A DNA stretch of 64,000 nucleotides from Owenia fusiformis. Taxonomy: Eukaryota > Annelida > Polychaeta > Sabellida > Oweniidae. The notes under the pieces are model-generated. The model was given only the letters and a program-made list of their open reading frames with translations, was not told where the DNA came from and did not search any database. Position 1 is the first letter of the stretch. Every line of letters begins with the position of its first letter. Shown here piece after piece: positions 1-10,150 of this stretch. The DNA is taken from positions 22,987,754 through 23,051,753 of the forward strand of contig CAIIXF020000011.1 of NCBI GenBank assembly GCA_903813345.2. Reading direction: 5' to 3'. Both the position numbers and the translations under genes were made by a program.

Positions 1-1064
1 TTTTGAATACATTTTGTAAAATCAACCAAAATTTCCTTTGTATAACTTTGTAATATTGAGAGGTCTAAAAAAATGTTGTATATGCTATTTTGTTCCCTCG
101 AGCTTCGGAAAGCTATTTTATTTCATTCTCAAGAATTGGTAAAAAGCAACAAAAAACAATTATACCAAAAAACCCAAAAATGTTAATAAAAACAGTTATA
201 TAAAATATATGTAAATAATTTTCGCATTAAATTGGTGTCAATCAGTCAACATTACATAAAGGACCGTGTTTTTTACAGAATGTTTTCAATAATTGGTTTA
301 AGAGAAAAACATTGTTGAATTCAGTTCACAATATCGATACCTATCCTTTGTGAAATAATGCGTGATGTAACAAAAATTGTATGTGTATGCGAACAGCCAC
401 AGTAGGAAATTACTATTTTGGAGTTTTCTTTCTAAGATTTTGCTCATAAGCATAACTTCAATTTGTGTATAGCTACGTTAAAAGTGAATTGAAAGTTGGC
501 CTTTGCAAAAATTGTACTTATTCTTATAAAGATGTATATTTTATCGATTAACTCCAATGCTCTTCTCACCGGAAATGAATAGTTTTCTTCTACTACTGTA
601 TAAGGTGGATTGTATGCTTATATGATTTCATGTCATATATCATTATGATTCACAACCATTAACCATGTCTAAACGAGACAAGGGCCCACTTATAAAAACG
701 TTTTTATAATTGATGGCTTCTTATAAATTGATGGAGCTGCGCGTCAAATGGTGACGTAGCACACACATTCTATACGTTATAAAAATCAAAAAGGGTATAA
801 GTACACGTACAAAGGTGAACGGGAACGTCTGAACGTCTAAACTGATCGTCTTGTATTGCATTTGTTCTGATTTTTTCTTTATTTGGATAACAAGCCATGT
901 TTCGTCAACTATTTGGACATTTGGTTTGGCTAATTATTTACATGTTAAAGCCAATTATATTGCAAAAAGGTTAGTATGGGGAATGTGACAAATCGGTATG
1001 ACAACCTTTTGACATCTGAGTGTTCAGCCTAGATGTCTCGATAACAGTACATTACTGAATTTAT
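1..1064. other. No confident gene; one weak first-exon candidate
   Basis: AT-rich sequence without an open frame of note. A TATA-like TATAAAA at about 779 is followed by an ATG at 897 that opens 24 hydrophobic codons and runs to a GTTAGT donor-like site at 969/970. It could be a signal-peptide exon, but no compatible downstream exon is visible. Joining it to the acceptor at 2067/2068 runs into a stop after a few codons. A perfect palindrome, TTATAAAAACGTTTTTATAA, lies near 691-710. Confidence 0.2.
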
Positions 1065-1472
1065 CACGCGGTACAAACTTCGACCGTTAATTTAAATTTT
1101 TGACCTACCAGGTGTTTGAAAATCAAGGATTGCGAGTCTCATACTGCACCGTTTTTCTTCAAACTTGTTCCATTCAAAGCACAAGAAAAATGCCTTTCTG
1201 TTGGTACATTATTCTGCTATACAGAGTCCCTACTTTCAGCGGCATTTTGGTCCCCAGCTGTGAGAAGGGCTTCTCACAACTGGGGACCAAAACGCTGCTG
1301 AAACGAGCGACTCTTTTCAATAAAGCAATGTACCAACAGAAAGGCAATTTTGTTTTGCTTTGAATGGAACAAGTTTGAAGAAAAACGGTGCAGTATGAGA
1401 CTCGCAATCCTTGATTTTCAAGCACCTGGTAGGTCAAAAATTTAAATTAACGGTCGAAGTTTGTACCGCTTG
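1065..1472. mobile_element. 408-bp fold-back MITE with 6-bp target duplication
   Basis: The two halves are near-perfect reverse complements, about 200 bp per arm, meeting around 1265. Ends are CACGCGGTA on the left and its near-complement TACCGCTTG on the right. The element is flanked by direct ATTTAT repeats at 1059-1064 and 1473-1478. The mirrored short reading frames inside (87 aa on each strand) are by-products of the palindrome. No transposase is encoded, so it is non-autonomous. Confidence 0.85.
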
Positions 1473-1714
1473 ATTTATGCCGTATTTGTTTTGGTATGAA
1501 TCCATAAAATCTCTCAGTATAGAGTATATATTAGCTATCACTTTCCCAGAGCGTGTGCTATTGAACAATTTCTAGTTAAGCTTTATCTCATTGATTGATG
1601 CATCCAGCATTGTTCGGGAACGGCTCTTCTGGTAAAATGTACGATAACTTCCCGCATCTTACTAATCCCCACTGAGTCCCCTGATCCGGGCCCTTGATCT
1701 CCCTCTTTGACACT

Positions 1715-1979
1715 CAGGCGCGTAGCCAGGCATACGCGAGCCAGGCGTACCCTAAATGATGGAACAAAAATAAGTTGTTGTAAATAAAGTAAAACAAAAA
1801 AAGCAAAACAATGTACATGATAAATAAATAGTGCCCCATTACAGTCTGATATCGCTTAGAACACACCATGTAAGGTCTAAAATCAAAAAATTCCGGGGGT
1901 ACCCCTGATCAGTGATCCCCTAGTTTTGCTCGGCCTTCGGCCTCGCGTACCTGCAACCAAAATCCTGGTTACGCCACTG
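1715..1979. mobile_element. 265-bp TIR element of the 'CGTAGCCAGG' family
   Basis: It starts CAGGCGCGTAGCCAGG and ends CCTGGTTACGCCACTG, an imperfect terminal inverted repeat. Direct CACT flanks (1711-1714 and 1980-1983) look like a 4-bp target duplication. It resembles the element at 31920-32124 at its termini, with different internal sequence. Non-coding. Confidence 0.65.
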
Positions 1980-2179
1980 CACTAATCCTCCCTCTTTCTC
2001 AATTTCTTCATTCGGTCACAGCATAACTTGGGTTCTTAATAAATCTACTTTAACAATTCATTTTCAGATTTTGGTGCGAAGGAAGAAGGATGAAAGTTTA
2101 GGAATCAAGCAACTGTGACCTTGCGCCTGTAATGAAAAGTTAAGAACCAGTTACGTAGGTTTGTGTGGCTGCATTAAAA

Positions 2180-3979
2180 ATGGAGGTAAACGAAACAGAT
2201 GAGAGCTACAGACAAAACCTAGGAAACACCTTTGCATGTGATATCTGTGGCGAAACATTCGCACGTTCATCTTTTCTTAAACTGCATTATAAAATACATA
2301 CCGGAGAAAATGGATTTAAATGTGATGTTTGTTTGAAAACATTTGCATGTAAACCTGATATTCAGTGCCACTATAAATTACATGTTAGATCTATTTGTGG
2401 AGAGAAACCCTACAAATGTGATGTTTGTTCCGCACAATTTAAGTCCAGATCCTGTTTGAAAATACATTATAAAGTACACACTTTTATTGGAATAAAAAAG
2501 AACTATAAATGTGATGTCTGCCCGAGAGCATTTACAGCGAATTCAAGTCTACAAATACATAAGCAAAGACATGCTGGAAAACGGGATTTCAAATGTGATA
2601 TTTGTTTTAAAGCGTTTGTTTGCAAAAATGATCTTAAATCTCATTACGTACTACACGAGAAAAGTGGTTCAAAAGACTACAAATGTGATATTTGTTGTAA
2701 AAGATTCGCATTTAAATCCTATCTAAAAACTCATTTTATAATACATACTGGGAGGAAAGACTTCAAATGTAAAGTTTGCTCTAAATTGTTTTTACGAAGT
2801 TCTGATCTAAAAAGACATAATAGAATACACACTGGAAAAAAAGATTACAAATGTAAAGTTTGCGCAAAAGCATTTAGACATTATGGTAGTCTTAAAATAC
2901 ATTATAAAACACACACTGGAGAAAAAGGATACAAATGCGATGTTTGTTTCAAAGAATTTTCACAGGGACCTCATCTCAAAACACATCAATTGATACATTT
3001 TGGAAAAATGGATTTCAAATGTGATGTTTGTTCGAAAACATTTTTACGAAAATGTGGACTAAAATCACATAGTAAAATACATATTGAAAGGAAAGACTAC
3101 AAATGTGATATCTGTTCTAGAACATTTCGCACAAAACACAATCTAAAAAAGCATTCCGTCATACATTCTGGACAAAGAGATTTTAAATGTGACACTTGTT
3201 TCAAAACATATTTTCACAAGTCGGCACTTGAATCACATTATGAAATACATACTGAAATACGAAAATCGTTCAAGTGTGATCTTTGTCCAAAAGCATATTC
3301 TCACAAAACGAGTCTTCGACATCACATAAAATGTCATACCGTGAGTGTAAAGAAGGACTACAAATGTAATAAGTGTCCTAAAACATATACAACACGTTTT
3401 CAACTCAAAAGCCATAATAAAATACATACTGGAGAAAGAAATTTTAAATGTGATATCTGTCAAAAATCATTTGCGCATAAGAACAATCTAAGATTACATC
3501 TTATATTACATACGGGTGGTGAAAAGAAGTTCAGATGTGATGTTTGTTCTAAAGCATTTTTACGAAATGGTGACCTTAAAGCACACTATACAGTACACAC
3601 TGGAGAAAAAGACTACAAATGTAATATTTGTGCCAAGACATTCAGACTTAAATGTAGTCTTAATGTACATTATAAAATACATACAGGGGAGAAAAACTAC
3701 AAATGTGATATTTGCTCCAAATCATTTATAAGCAGTAGCAAGCTTAAAAGTCATAATAAAATACACACTGGAGAAAAGATTTATAAATGTGATATATGTC
3801 AAAAAACATTTGCAGAGAATGGAAATCTGAAACGTCATCTTAAAATACATATTGGCGAAAATGATTTCAAATGTTTAAAAGCATTTTCAGTGAATACCAA
3901 AACATATGAAAGACAAACTGAATTGAAATGTTTCGTTCTTCTAAAACGTTTGCCTGAACATCTATCTATACCACACTAG
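2180..3979 (+). CDS. C2H2 poly-zinc-finger protein A (599 aa, 19 fingers)
   Basis: This is a probable DNA-binding nuclear protein made almost wholly of C2H2 zinc fingers. I count 19 intact C-x2-C-x12-H-x3-H fingers from residue ~18 to ~556, joined by TGEK-type linkers, several of them relaxed (for example HIERKD, HFGKMD). A decayed twentieth finger (FKCLKAFS) and a 30-residue tail follow. No KRAB, BTB, SCAN or ZAD domain is present. I chose ATG 2180 because the paralogue at 23952 starts at the aligned position (MEV versus MEA); the longer frame upstream has only a GTG. A likely 3' splice site, TTTTCAG at 2061-2067, precedes the leader, so a 5' untranslated exon lies upstream. Fingers 8-12 are nearly identical to the second gene, which shows a recent duplication or gene conversion. 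Target DNA cannot be inferred here. Confidence 0.93.
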   Translation: MEVNETDESYRQNLGNTFACDICGETFARSSFLKLHYKIHTGENGFKCDVCLKTFACKPDIQCHYKLHVRSICGEKPYKCDVCSAQFKSRSCLKIHYKVHTFIGIKKNYKCDVCPRAFTANSSLQIHKQRHAGKRDFKCDICFKAFVCKNDLKSHYVLHEKSGSKDYKCDICCKRFAFKSYLKTHFIIHTGRKDFKCKVCSKLFLRSSDLKRHNRIHTGKKDYKCKVCAKAFRHYGSLKIHYKTHTGEKGYKCDVCFKEFSQGPHLKTHQLIHFGKMDFKCDVCSKTFLRKCGLKSHSKIHIERKDYKCDICSRTFRTKHNLKKHSVIHSGQRDFKCDTCFKTYFHKSALESHYEIHTEIRKSFKCDLCPKAYSHKTSLRHHIKCHTVSVKKDYKCNKCPKTYTTRFQLKSHNKIHTGERNFKCDICQKSFAHKNNLRLHLILHTGGEKKFRCDVCSKAFLRNGDLKAHYTVHTGEKDYKCNICAKTFRLKCSLNVHYKIHTGEKNYKCDICSKSFISSSKLKSHNKIHTGEKIYKCDICQKTFAENGNLKRHLKIHIGENDFKCLKAFSVNTKTYERQTELKCFVLLKRLPEHLSIPH

Positions 3980-4104
3980 AAATAGAATTATGTTGTACGA
4001 AATGGAGCAAATTAAGGGATGTAGGAAATTTCTGACCTGGCTCATTTTGTATGTTTTTATGAGTTGTCTTATGGCTACTGCTTTGTACATTGATATTTGT
4101 CAGT

Positions 4105-4110
4105 AATAAA
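4105..4110 (+). terminator. Polyadenylation signal of zinc-finger gene A
   Basis: AATAAA lies about 125 bp after the stop codon at 3979, a usual spacing for an mRNA 3' end, and is followed by a T-rich stretch. Confidence 0.6.
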
Positions 4111-4142
4111 CATTTTTTAAAATACTCTTCTTTGTTTAATCA

Positions 4143-4250
4143 TAGTAGCTGAGCGGAGGAGCGAGTACCAATTACTCAGTAGGTCCCGGATTCAGGGATT
4201 CGATCCCCGGTAGCCTTGCCCAAGTCGGTATTTTTTTTACTTATCTGATC
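4143..4250 (+). mobile_element. tRNA-derived SINE copy
   Basis: A box-A-like TAGCTGAGCGG (from 4146) and a box-B-like GGATTCGATCCCC (about 4196-4208) are spaced as in a tRNA gene. They are followed by a non-tRNA tail containing TTGCCCAAGTCGGT and a T-rich end. The anticodon stem does not fold as a functional tRNA. A second copy of the tail lies inverted at about 10046-10110. Confidence 0.6.
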
Positions 4251-4620
4251 TTGAATTATTACCGATCTCCACTGTTATTACGCTGAAATATTCAACGGTT
4301 TCGAGATTTCCATAATACCTACCCTATCAGGGGTATCGCGAAACCTTATTGATTGACAGATATCGCGTGGACACGACGTGTGACTTCAGGCTGAATGACC
4401 AATCAAAACGTTATCAGGTTGAACTGCATAAACAAAACAGACTTCCCATCTACGATTTGAAATTCAATGATCTGATCGAGTGTTTCTTTAGAGTTAGAAT
4501 ATATTATGTAATTAAATGTACATTGGAAGGTAAGAGTCGTTAATATAAATTAAATCATGCTATTCAATGTTGATTTAAATCTGATTTCGCGATGAAAATG
4601 CACGAAGACCTATAAATATG

Positions 4621-5626
4621 CAGTGCGTATCAAAAAACGCAACAGATTTTTATCTCGGAAAAGCACAAAACCAGTGATGGATAACAGCATTGATTAAATT
4701 TAATGCACCATAAAGCCATGTGTCTTCTCTTTACAATGATATATCATTCATTGATATTTGGTCATGGTTGGGCGAGTAATCATTCCATTTGCCAAGTCGG
4801 CCAAAATTAGCTTTTGACCAAGTTATAAACATCGCAAAAGTCAGTGTACGGAGCCCGATGCAAAATTGGAAGAAAACATAAAACCAATGCTGACTGCATC
4901 CTTTTCATTCAATGTACCAAAAAGCCAAATTACTCCTCTTTGCAAATGGAATATCATTCATTCACAGAGAGTCATGGCTGGCGGAATAATCATTAATTTT
5001 GCAAAGTGGGGCAAAATTCAGCTCGGACCCAAGTTTTAAACATTGCAAAAGTCAGTACAAGGGGCATAGGGGCTATTGGAAGAAGGTGTGACAGGTGTTG
5101 CATAGACAGTAAAGTGTTCATACTCATACTCTTGCAAGAATACATCCTATACCCCTCCAAATTTCCACCACTTCCTTGCACATAAAGATGCGCTCATCTG
5201 TCCACGTCATGCATGGTTCAGCCCTGAGTCATCTGTGGGTTAAATCAGAGAAAAGCAGCCCATGGGCAATTCTTTCTCGAGGTTTTGCAATATCTGGTGA
5301 AGGAATTGTGAGCGCAGATGCTCCTGAGATAGCTCCAAAAGAAAAAGTCACAACAATTCAAGTCAGGGGATTAGGGGAACTTCCATTGGCACTTAGCCCT
5401 TGCACTGGTTTTTGCAATATCTAAAACTTGGCCCAGAGTTGATTTTGACCCACTGTGTAAATGGAAGGATTTCTCACCCAACCATTACCACATGTGAATG
5501 AATGACATATCATTGCAAAGAGGAGAGACGTGGCTTTGTGGTACATCAAATGAAATTCATGTAGTCATCACTAGTTTTGGAATTGCACGAGATAACTACT
5601 TGTTGCGTTTTTTTTATACGCCCTAT
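4621..5626. mobile_element. ~1 kb inverted-repeat element with GCGTAT...ACGCAAC termini
   Basis: The left end (GTGCGTATCAAAAAACGCAA) and the right end (complement GGGCGTATAAAAAAAACGCA) form a terminal inverted repeat. Arm homology continues for about 200 bp on each side: the CATGTGTCTTCTCTTTACA region on the left mirrors the GCAAAGAGGAGAGACGTG region on the right. The left arm is also duplicated in direct orientation (about 4690-4850 versus 4880-5040). Short open frames inside are not conserved. No clear target duplication was found. Confidence 0.65.
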
Positions 5627-6984
5627 ACAGGTATATGTAGCGGCTAGCGGGTCATGTCGTCGATCGGTGATTGAATCTCAGCCTACATGTTCAGCGAACG
5701 TTTCAACGTTTATTGTTGAAATCTTCTCACCTTTTGTTATCCGATCGATGCTCCGGCATCCACTAAACTCTCACTAATATTTATCTGATAAAATATTTGT
5801 ATTTTCATGATGAATTCGTGCAAAATTTGTTCGTGAAAAGTTCCGGTGAAAAGTGAACTTGTTTAGCTATTGCTGCAGGGCCGTCGTTGATTGGTCAAAT
5901 TTTACCGACATAAACATTGAGTCGGTTTAGCACGTGGCTTTCTCATCTGTACAAGGCGGGCATAATAGAAATCATGATACACTGGGGAGTATCGTGATGC
6001 AACAACACCGTGTTGTTGCATCAAGATGGCCAGACTTCCGGTGATAGATTTTCGTACGATATTTTGTTTCCCCAATTTAAACCCATTTCTAGGACGAGTT
6101 GCTCAATATCCATACACGTGAAGTTAGCACACGATCTATATTTAAAGAAACTGTCATTAGTATACATGTACCATCACCAAGAAGCAATAAGTTCACGGTT
6201 TTAGTTCCTCACTATTGATGCAACAACACCAAACCGAAGATGCAACAACACCCCGCTAGATTTGAGCAATGATGCAGCAACACCAAATAATAGTATAATT
6301 TCAGAAGACCATAAATCTCGAGAGGAACAGATTTTTAAATACTACTACTAGTATTGCAACACCGTTACCCATTACCCATATTTGCGTTCTTCTCAAGGCA
6401 TTCAAAATACATGTCCTGCGGGCGAAGATCCTTTATATGTTTTTTCAAAAATCTATACTTTTAGATATTATAATGTACTGGACGTTGTTCTATAATATAG
6501 TTCAATCGCCTTTAACATGGCAAGCTTTAGTAACCCAATCTATTTTCATAAACCACTGTTCCATAGCTTGATGACCCTGACTCCAGTTAGTATCATTCAA
6601 AATGGTGGACAAACATCTTTCGTTCTCGGTAAACATGACGAGCTATTGGAAATTATCTCCGACTGAGTAAAGAGGTAAACAAAAGTGATAAGATTAAGGG
6701 CCCAAAAAGGTAAATTGATATGGGTACAGTTATCCCAGATATCCCGGGCCCTCGGGAAATATCATATTGTCTCTTGGAATAAAACCAATATTGAATCCCT
6801 CTCAGTAAATAACCTTTATATAATAGCATTGTATAACTGCAATATCATTAAACCAACACTCATCTTGAGAACGATGTACAACTCCTGGATAGCGTAAACT
6901 CATGAGCAGCGTATACAACTCTTCAACTTGATACATGACATCATACTTTGGGTGGGATAACAAAGGATATACAATATACAATTG

Positions 6985-7330
6985 TAGACCTCTCTTGAGG
7001 TCAACTGGCAAAATTGTATACCGATACTGTAATCCTTGAAAGTTCGGAGGTCGAGGTCAACAGTACTCTCAGGGTTTACTGTTGAGGTACACACTTTGGC
7101 CAGTTGACCGAATAAAGAGGTTAACAATTGTTTGTTAGTCCGAAGAATATTATCATTTGAAGGATATAATATACAATTGTAGACCTCTCTTAAGGTCAAC
7201 TGGCAAAATTGTATACCGATACTGTAAACCTTGAAAGTACTGTTGATCAAGACCAGATGTCGAGGACACTTTTGCCAGTTGACCGAAAAGAGAGGTTAAC
7301 AATTGTTCTGTTAGTCCAAATAATATAACA
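6985..7330. repeat. Two hairpin units built on GTTGACCTCT/AGAGGTCAAC
   Basis: Two ~165-bp units (about 6985-7140 and 7160-7330) each contain the words GGCAAAATTGTATACCG and GTAAACC/GGTTTAC, with an inverted second half. They share the plan of the longer units at 7500-8220, so the family has amplified inside the composite element. Open frames crossing them (116 aa) are artefacts of the repeat. Confidence 0.6.
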
Positions 7331-7494
7331 ATTGGACGAATATATAATTGAATATCACGTGAACATATTTGATAAGTAAAGGTATCATATTTTAGCAAAA
7401 AATCCCCAAACCGTCGAATACTTGTAATTTTATACACAACTTGTTTTTTCAAAATTAAAAAAAATTCAACATTAAAAAACAATTTTTCAAAAAT

Positions 7495-8520
7495 AGCGGT
7501 CAACAGTACCTAGTAGTGGTCAACAGTTTACAATTGTTGACCTCCTCAGAGGTCAGCCGGCAAAATTGTATACCGAGACTGTAAACCGAAAAACTACTGT
7601 TGACAGAGACCGAAGGTCGAGGTCAATAGTAGTTTCAAGGTTTACAGTCGAGGTATATGATTTTGACGGTTGATCGAATGGAAAGGTCTACAATTGTTTT
7701 GTTAGTCTGAAGAAACTAATAATACACATATAGACGACAATCATCAATCGGCATGGCTTCATTTCACAACCTTTTCTCCGAACCACGTTAGCAATATTTT
7801 TTTAGAAAATTTGGAGACAGTGCAAGTAGCTTAATTCTGTATTAATGACATTAATTTTAAGTTTCTATTTGTATTTTTGCTATACTTGTCGCCTAGTAAA
7901 GTCATTTTCATCAACGTTTACAAAATGTCCGTCTTCCATGTTTTTTTGTGACATCATGAAACTTTTTTTCAGAAGTAGCGGTCAACAGTAACTAGTAGCG
8001 GTCAACAGTATACAATTGTTGACCTCTCCAGAGGTCAACCGGCAAAATTATAAATTGTATACCGAGACTGTAAACCGAGAAACTAATGTTGACAGAGACC
8101 GAAGGTCGAGGTCAACAGTAGTTTCAAGGTTTACAGTCGAGGTATATGATTTTGACGGTTGACCGAATGGAGAGGTCTACAATTGTTTTGTTAGTCCGAT
8201 TGCGAAGAAACTAATAATACACATATACACGTCAATCATCAATCGGCATGTTTTCATTTCACAATCTTTTCTCCGAACCACGCCAACAATATTTTTTTTA
8301 GAAAATCTGAAGACAGTGGAAGCTGAACTCTCTGTTTTCGGTACATCACTGGGTACTCATTAGAACATTTATGTTAATTTTATGTTTCTATTTATATTTT
8401 TGCTATACTTGTCGTCTAGTAAAGTAAAAATATCACGTTTACAAAATGTCCGTCTCCCATGTTTTATATATAAACATTATGACGTCATGAAACTTTTTTC
8501 AAAAGTAGTGGTCAACAGTA
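7495..8520. repeat. Tandem duplication of a ~480-bp unit
   Basis: Two diverged copies start at about 7495 and 7977. Each opens with GCGGTCAACAGTA, contains a ~190-bp imperfect hairpin (GTCAACAGTAGTTTC and its complement), and continues through AATAATACACATATA and TTTTCTCCGAACCACG to AAAATGTCCGTC. A third start at about 8510 is cut short. Non-coding. Confidence 0.7.
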
Positions 8521-9086
8521 CCTAGTAGCGGTCAACAGTGCATATTATTATATACCCAATATGTAACACTAATCCTGATTGGTCAATACCTAGTCACGTG
8601 TTCCGAAATAGATTTACTATTTCCCTCGGAAAGTTATATTCCCTCAAATGTGACGACAGCGGGAATATACATTTGAACTATTGCCCGCTGACGTCACAAT
8701 TGCAAGTTCTATTACCCTTGGAAACGTCTGCGCATCATCACTGCGCAGACGAAAAAAAAGAAAAATGGAGGATGAGCACAAACACAAATCAACTCCGTTC
8801 ACCATGACAGACGTGCGTGAACGATACAATATAAGCAACGTGTATAAAGTTCCTTAAGCTCAATACGTCTGTGTAATTTCAAGTGTTATGATAATCTATT
8901 CCGCGTGTTAAACGCGATTGAATTTGTCAAGTGAGAGTCTCAGAGGCAAACATTTCTGTTGAGCATCTGATGACGTCACAGCTTATAATGCTAACAATGG
9001 ACCCGGGGAGGGGGCTTTCTAAGCCTTTTTGGCCTTCGCAGAGGAAACGGGACAAGAGTCAGTAGGCTTATAGGGTATATAATAAA

Positions 9087-9430
9087 ACAAATAGTGACTG
9101 CCTAATTTCGAGCAATAGTGTAAATGATTTCCCCTTGGGAATATCCTCTACAATGTACTATTCCCTCAGCCTGCGGCTTCGGGAATAGTACATTGTAGAG
9201 GATATTCCCTCGGGGAAATAATTTACACTATTGCCCTCAATGGCAGTCACTATTTGTATATTGTTGACCGCTAATCAACCAATCAGAATCGGGTATTTCA
9301 TTTGAGGTACTAACAATACATAATTTTAACCGCTAATCAACCAATCAGAATCGAGTATTTCAGTTGAAGTACTAACAATACATTTTGTTGACCGCTCATC
9401 AACCAATCAGAATTGAGTATTTCAATTGTA
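9087..9430. repeat. ~180-bp palindrome followed by three ~68-bp direct repeats
   Basis: From 9087 to about 9262 the sequence is a near-perfect palindrome: AAATAGTGACTGCC at one end, GGCAGTCACTATTT at the other, and the loop at CCTGCGGC. It is followed by three tandem copies beginning GTTGACCGCTAATCAACC or variants, each containing CCAATCAGAAT. The GTTGACCG word also occurs in the 7-8.5 kb units. Confidence 0.65.
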
Positions 9431-10045
9431 TCTGTTGTCTTTCCAAAATTATATTAGTAATTTGTAAACAATTTCCATACGGTAAATCAAGGGCATTTAA
9501 TTTAGAAAATGTATAATCTTTATTTTTCAGATACAATATTAATGAGATTGCCTCCCGGGGATTCAGTACTTTATTTAGTTTGCATTGTATATCCTTTTAA
9601 CTTTGATATAGACAAAGAAACCAAACAAAATACGTTTCGTTCATGGACCACTGACTCACGCGTTTTATTCATGTCCCGACCTACACCTCTAAACAGAACA
9701 TTAAACAGTTTCTCTTGTTGTTCAATGATACATTATATTGGCGTTTTTGCATCAGTACATTGGTGTTGTTGCATCATCGATAAGAAACAGAGTGGTGTTG
9801 TTGCATCAATAGTGAGGAATTAAAACCACGAATTTATCGCTTTCTGATGATGCTACATGTATACCAATGACAGTTTTTTAAAATATAGATCATGCGCTAA
9901 CTGCATGTGTATGATTATTGAGCAACTCGTCCTAGAAATGGGTGTAAATTGGGAAAACAAAACATCGTACGAAAATCTATCACCGGAAGTCTGGCCATCT
10001 TGATGCAACAACACGGTGTTGTTGCATCACGATACCCCCCAGTGA

Positions 10046-10150
10046 TGATAAGTAAAAGGTAAAAGAGACCGACTTGGGCAAGGCTAGATCCCCGGTTCAG
10101 GCAAGATTTATTAGCTTGTTGCGCGAGGTACTCCAGCGAGATTGGCAACA
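10046..10150 (-). mobile_element. tRNA-derived SINE copy, inverted and decayed
   Basis: Reading the minus strand gives CCGGGGATCTAGCCTTGCCC followed by AAGTCGGTCTC and a T-rich end. This is the same tail as the SINE at 4143-4250. Its A-rich end abuts the right target duplication of the 4-kb composite element. Confidence 0.5.

Larger units (their letters stand above)
5980..10044. mobile_element. 4.07-kb composite element with ~330-bp TIRs and 6-bp target duplication
   Basis: The outer arms (about 5980-6310 and 9740-10044) are reverse complements. They begin CACTGGGG and carry a 27-bp near-perfect palindrome, GATGCAACAACAC plus one base plus its complement, at each end. Direct ATGATA repeats flank the whole unit (5974-5979 and 10045-10050). 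The interior has no transposase. It consists of nested hairpin units, a ~480-bp tandem duplication and a palindrome, listed separately. This is best read as a non-autonomous transposon that collected other repeats. Confidence 0.8.

Noticed and set aside
1100-1437. Mirrored 87-aa frames on opposite strands
   Set aside because: They are the two arms of a palindromic element and have no family resemblance.
4143-4216. Functional tRNA gene
   Set aside because: Box A and box B are recognisable, but the arms do not pair properly and a SINE-like tail follows; a second copy shares the tail.
6900-7503. Two 116-aa minus-strand frames
   Set aside because: They run through direct copies of a non-coding hairpin repeat and resemble each other only for that reason.
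5980-10044. Polinton/Maverick element because of the 6-bp duplication
   Set aside because: No polymerase, integrase, ATPase or protease is present, and the size and termini do not fit.
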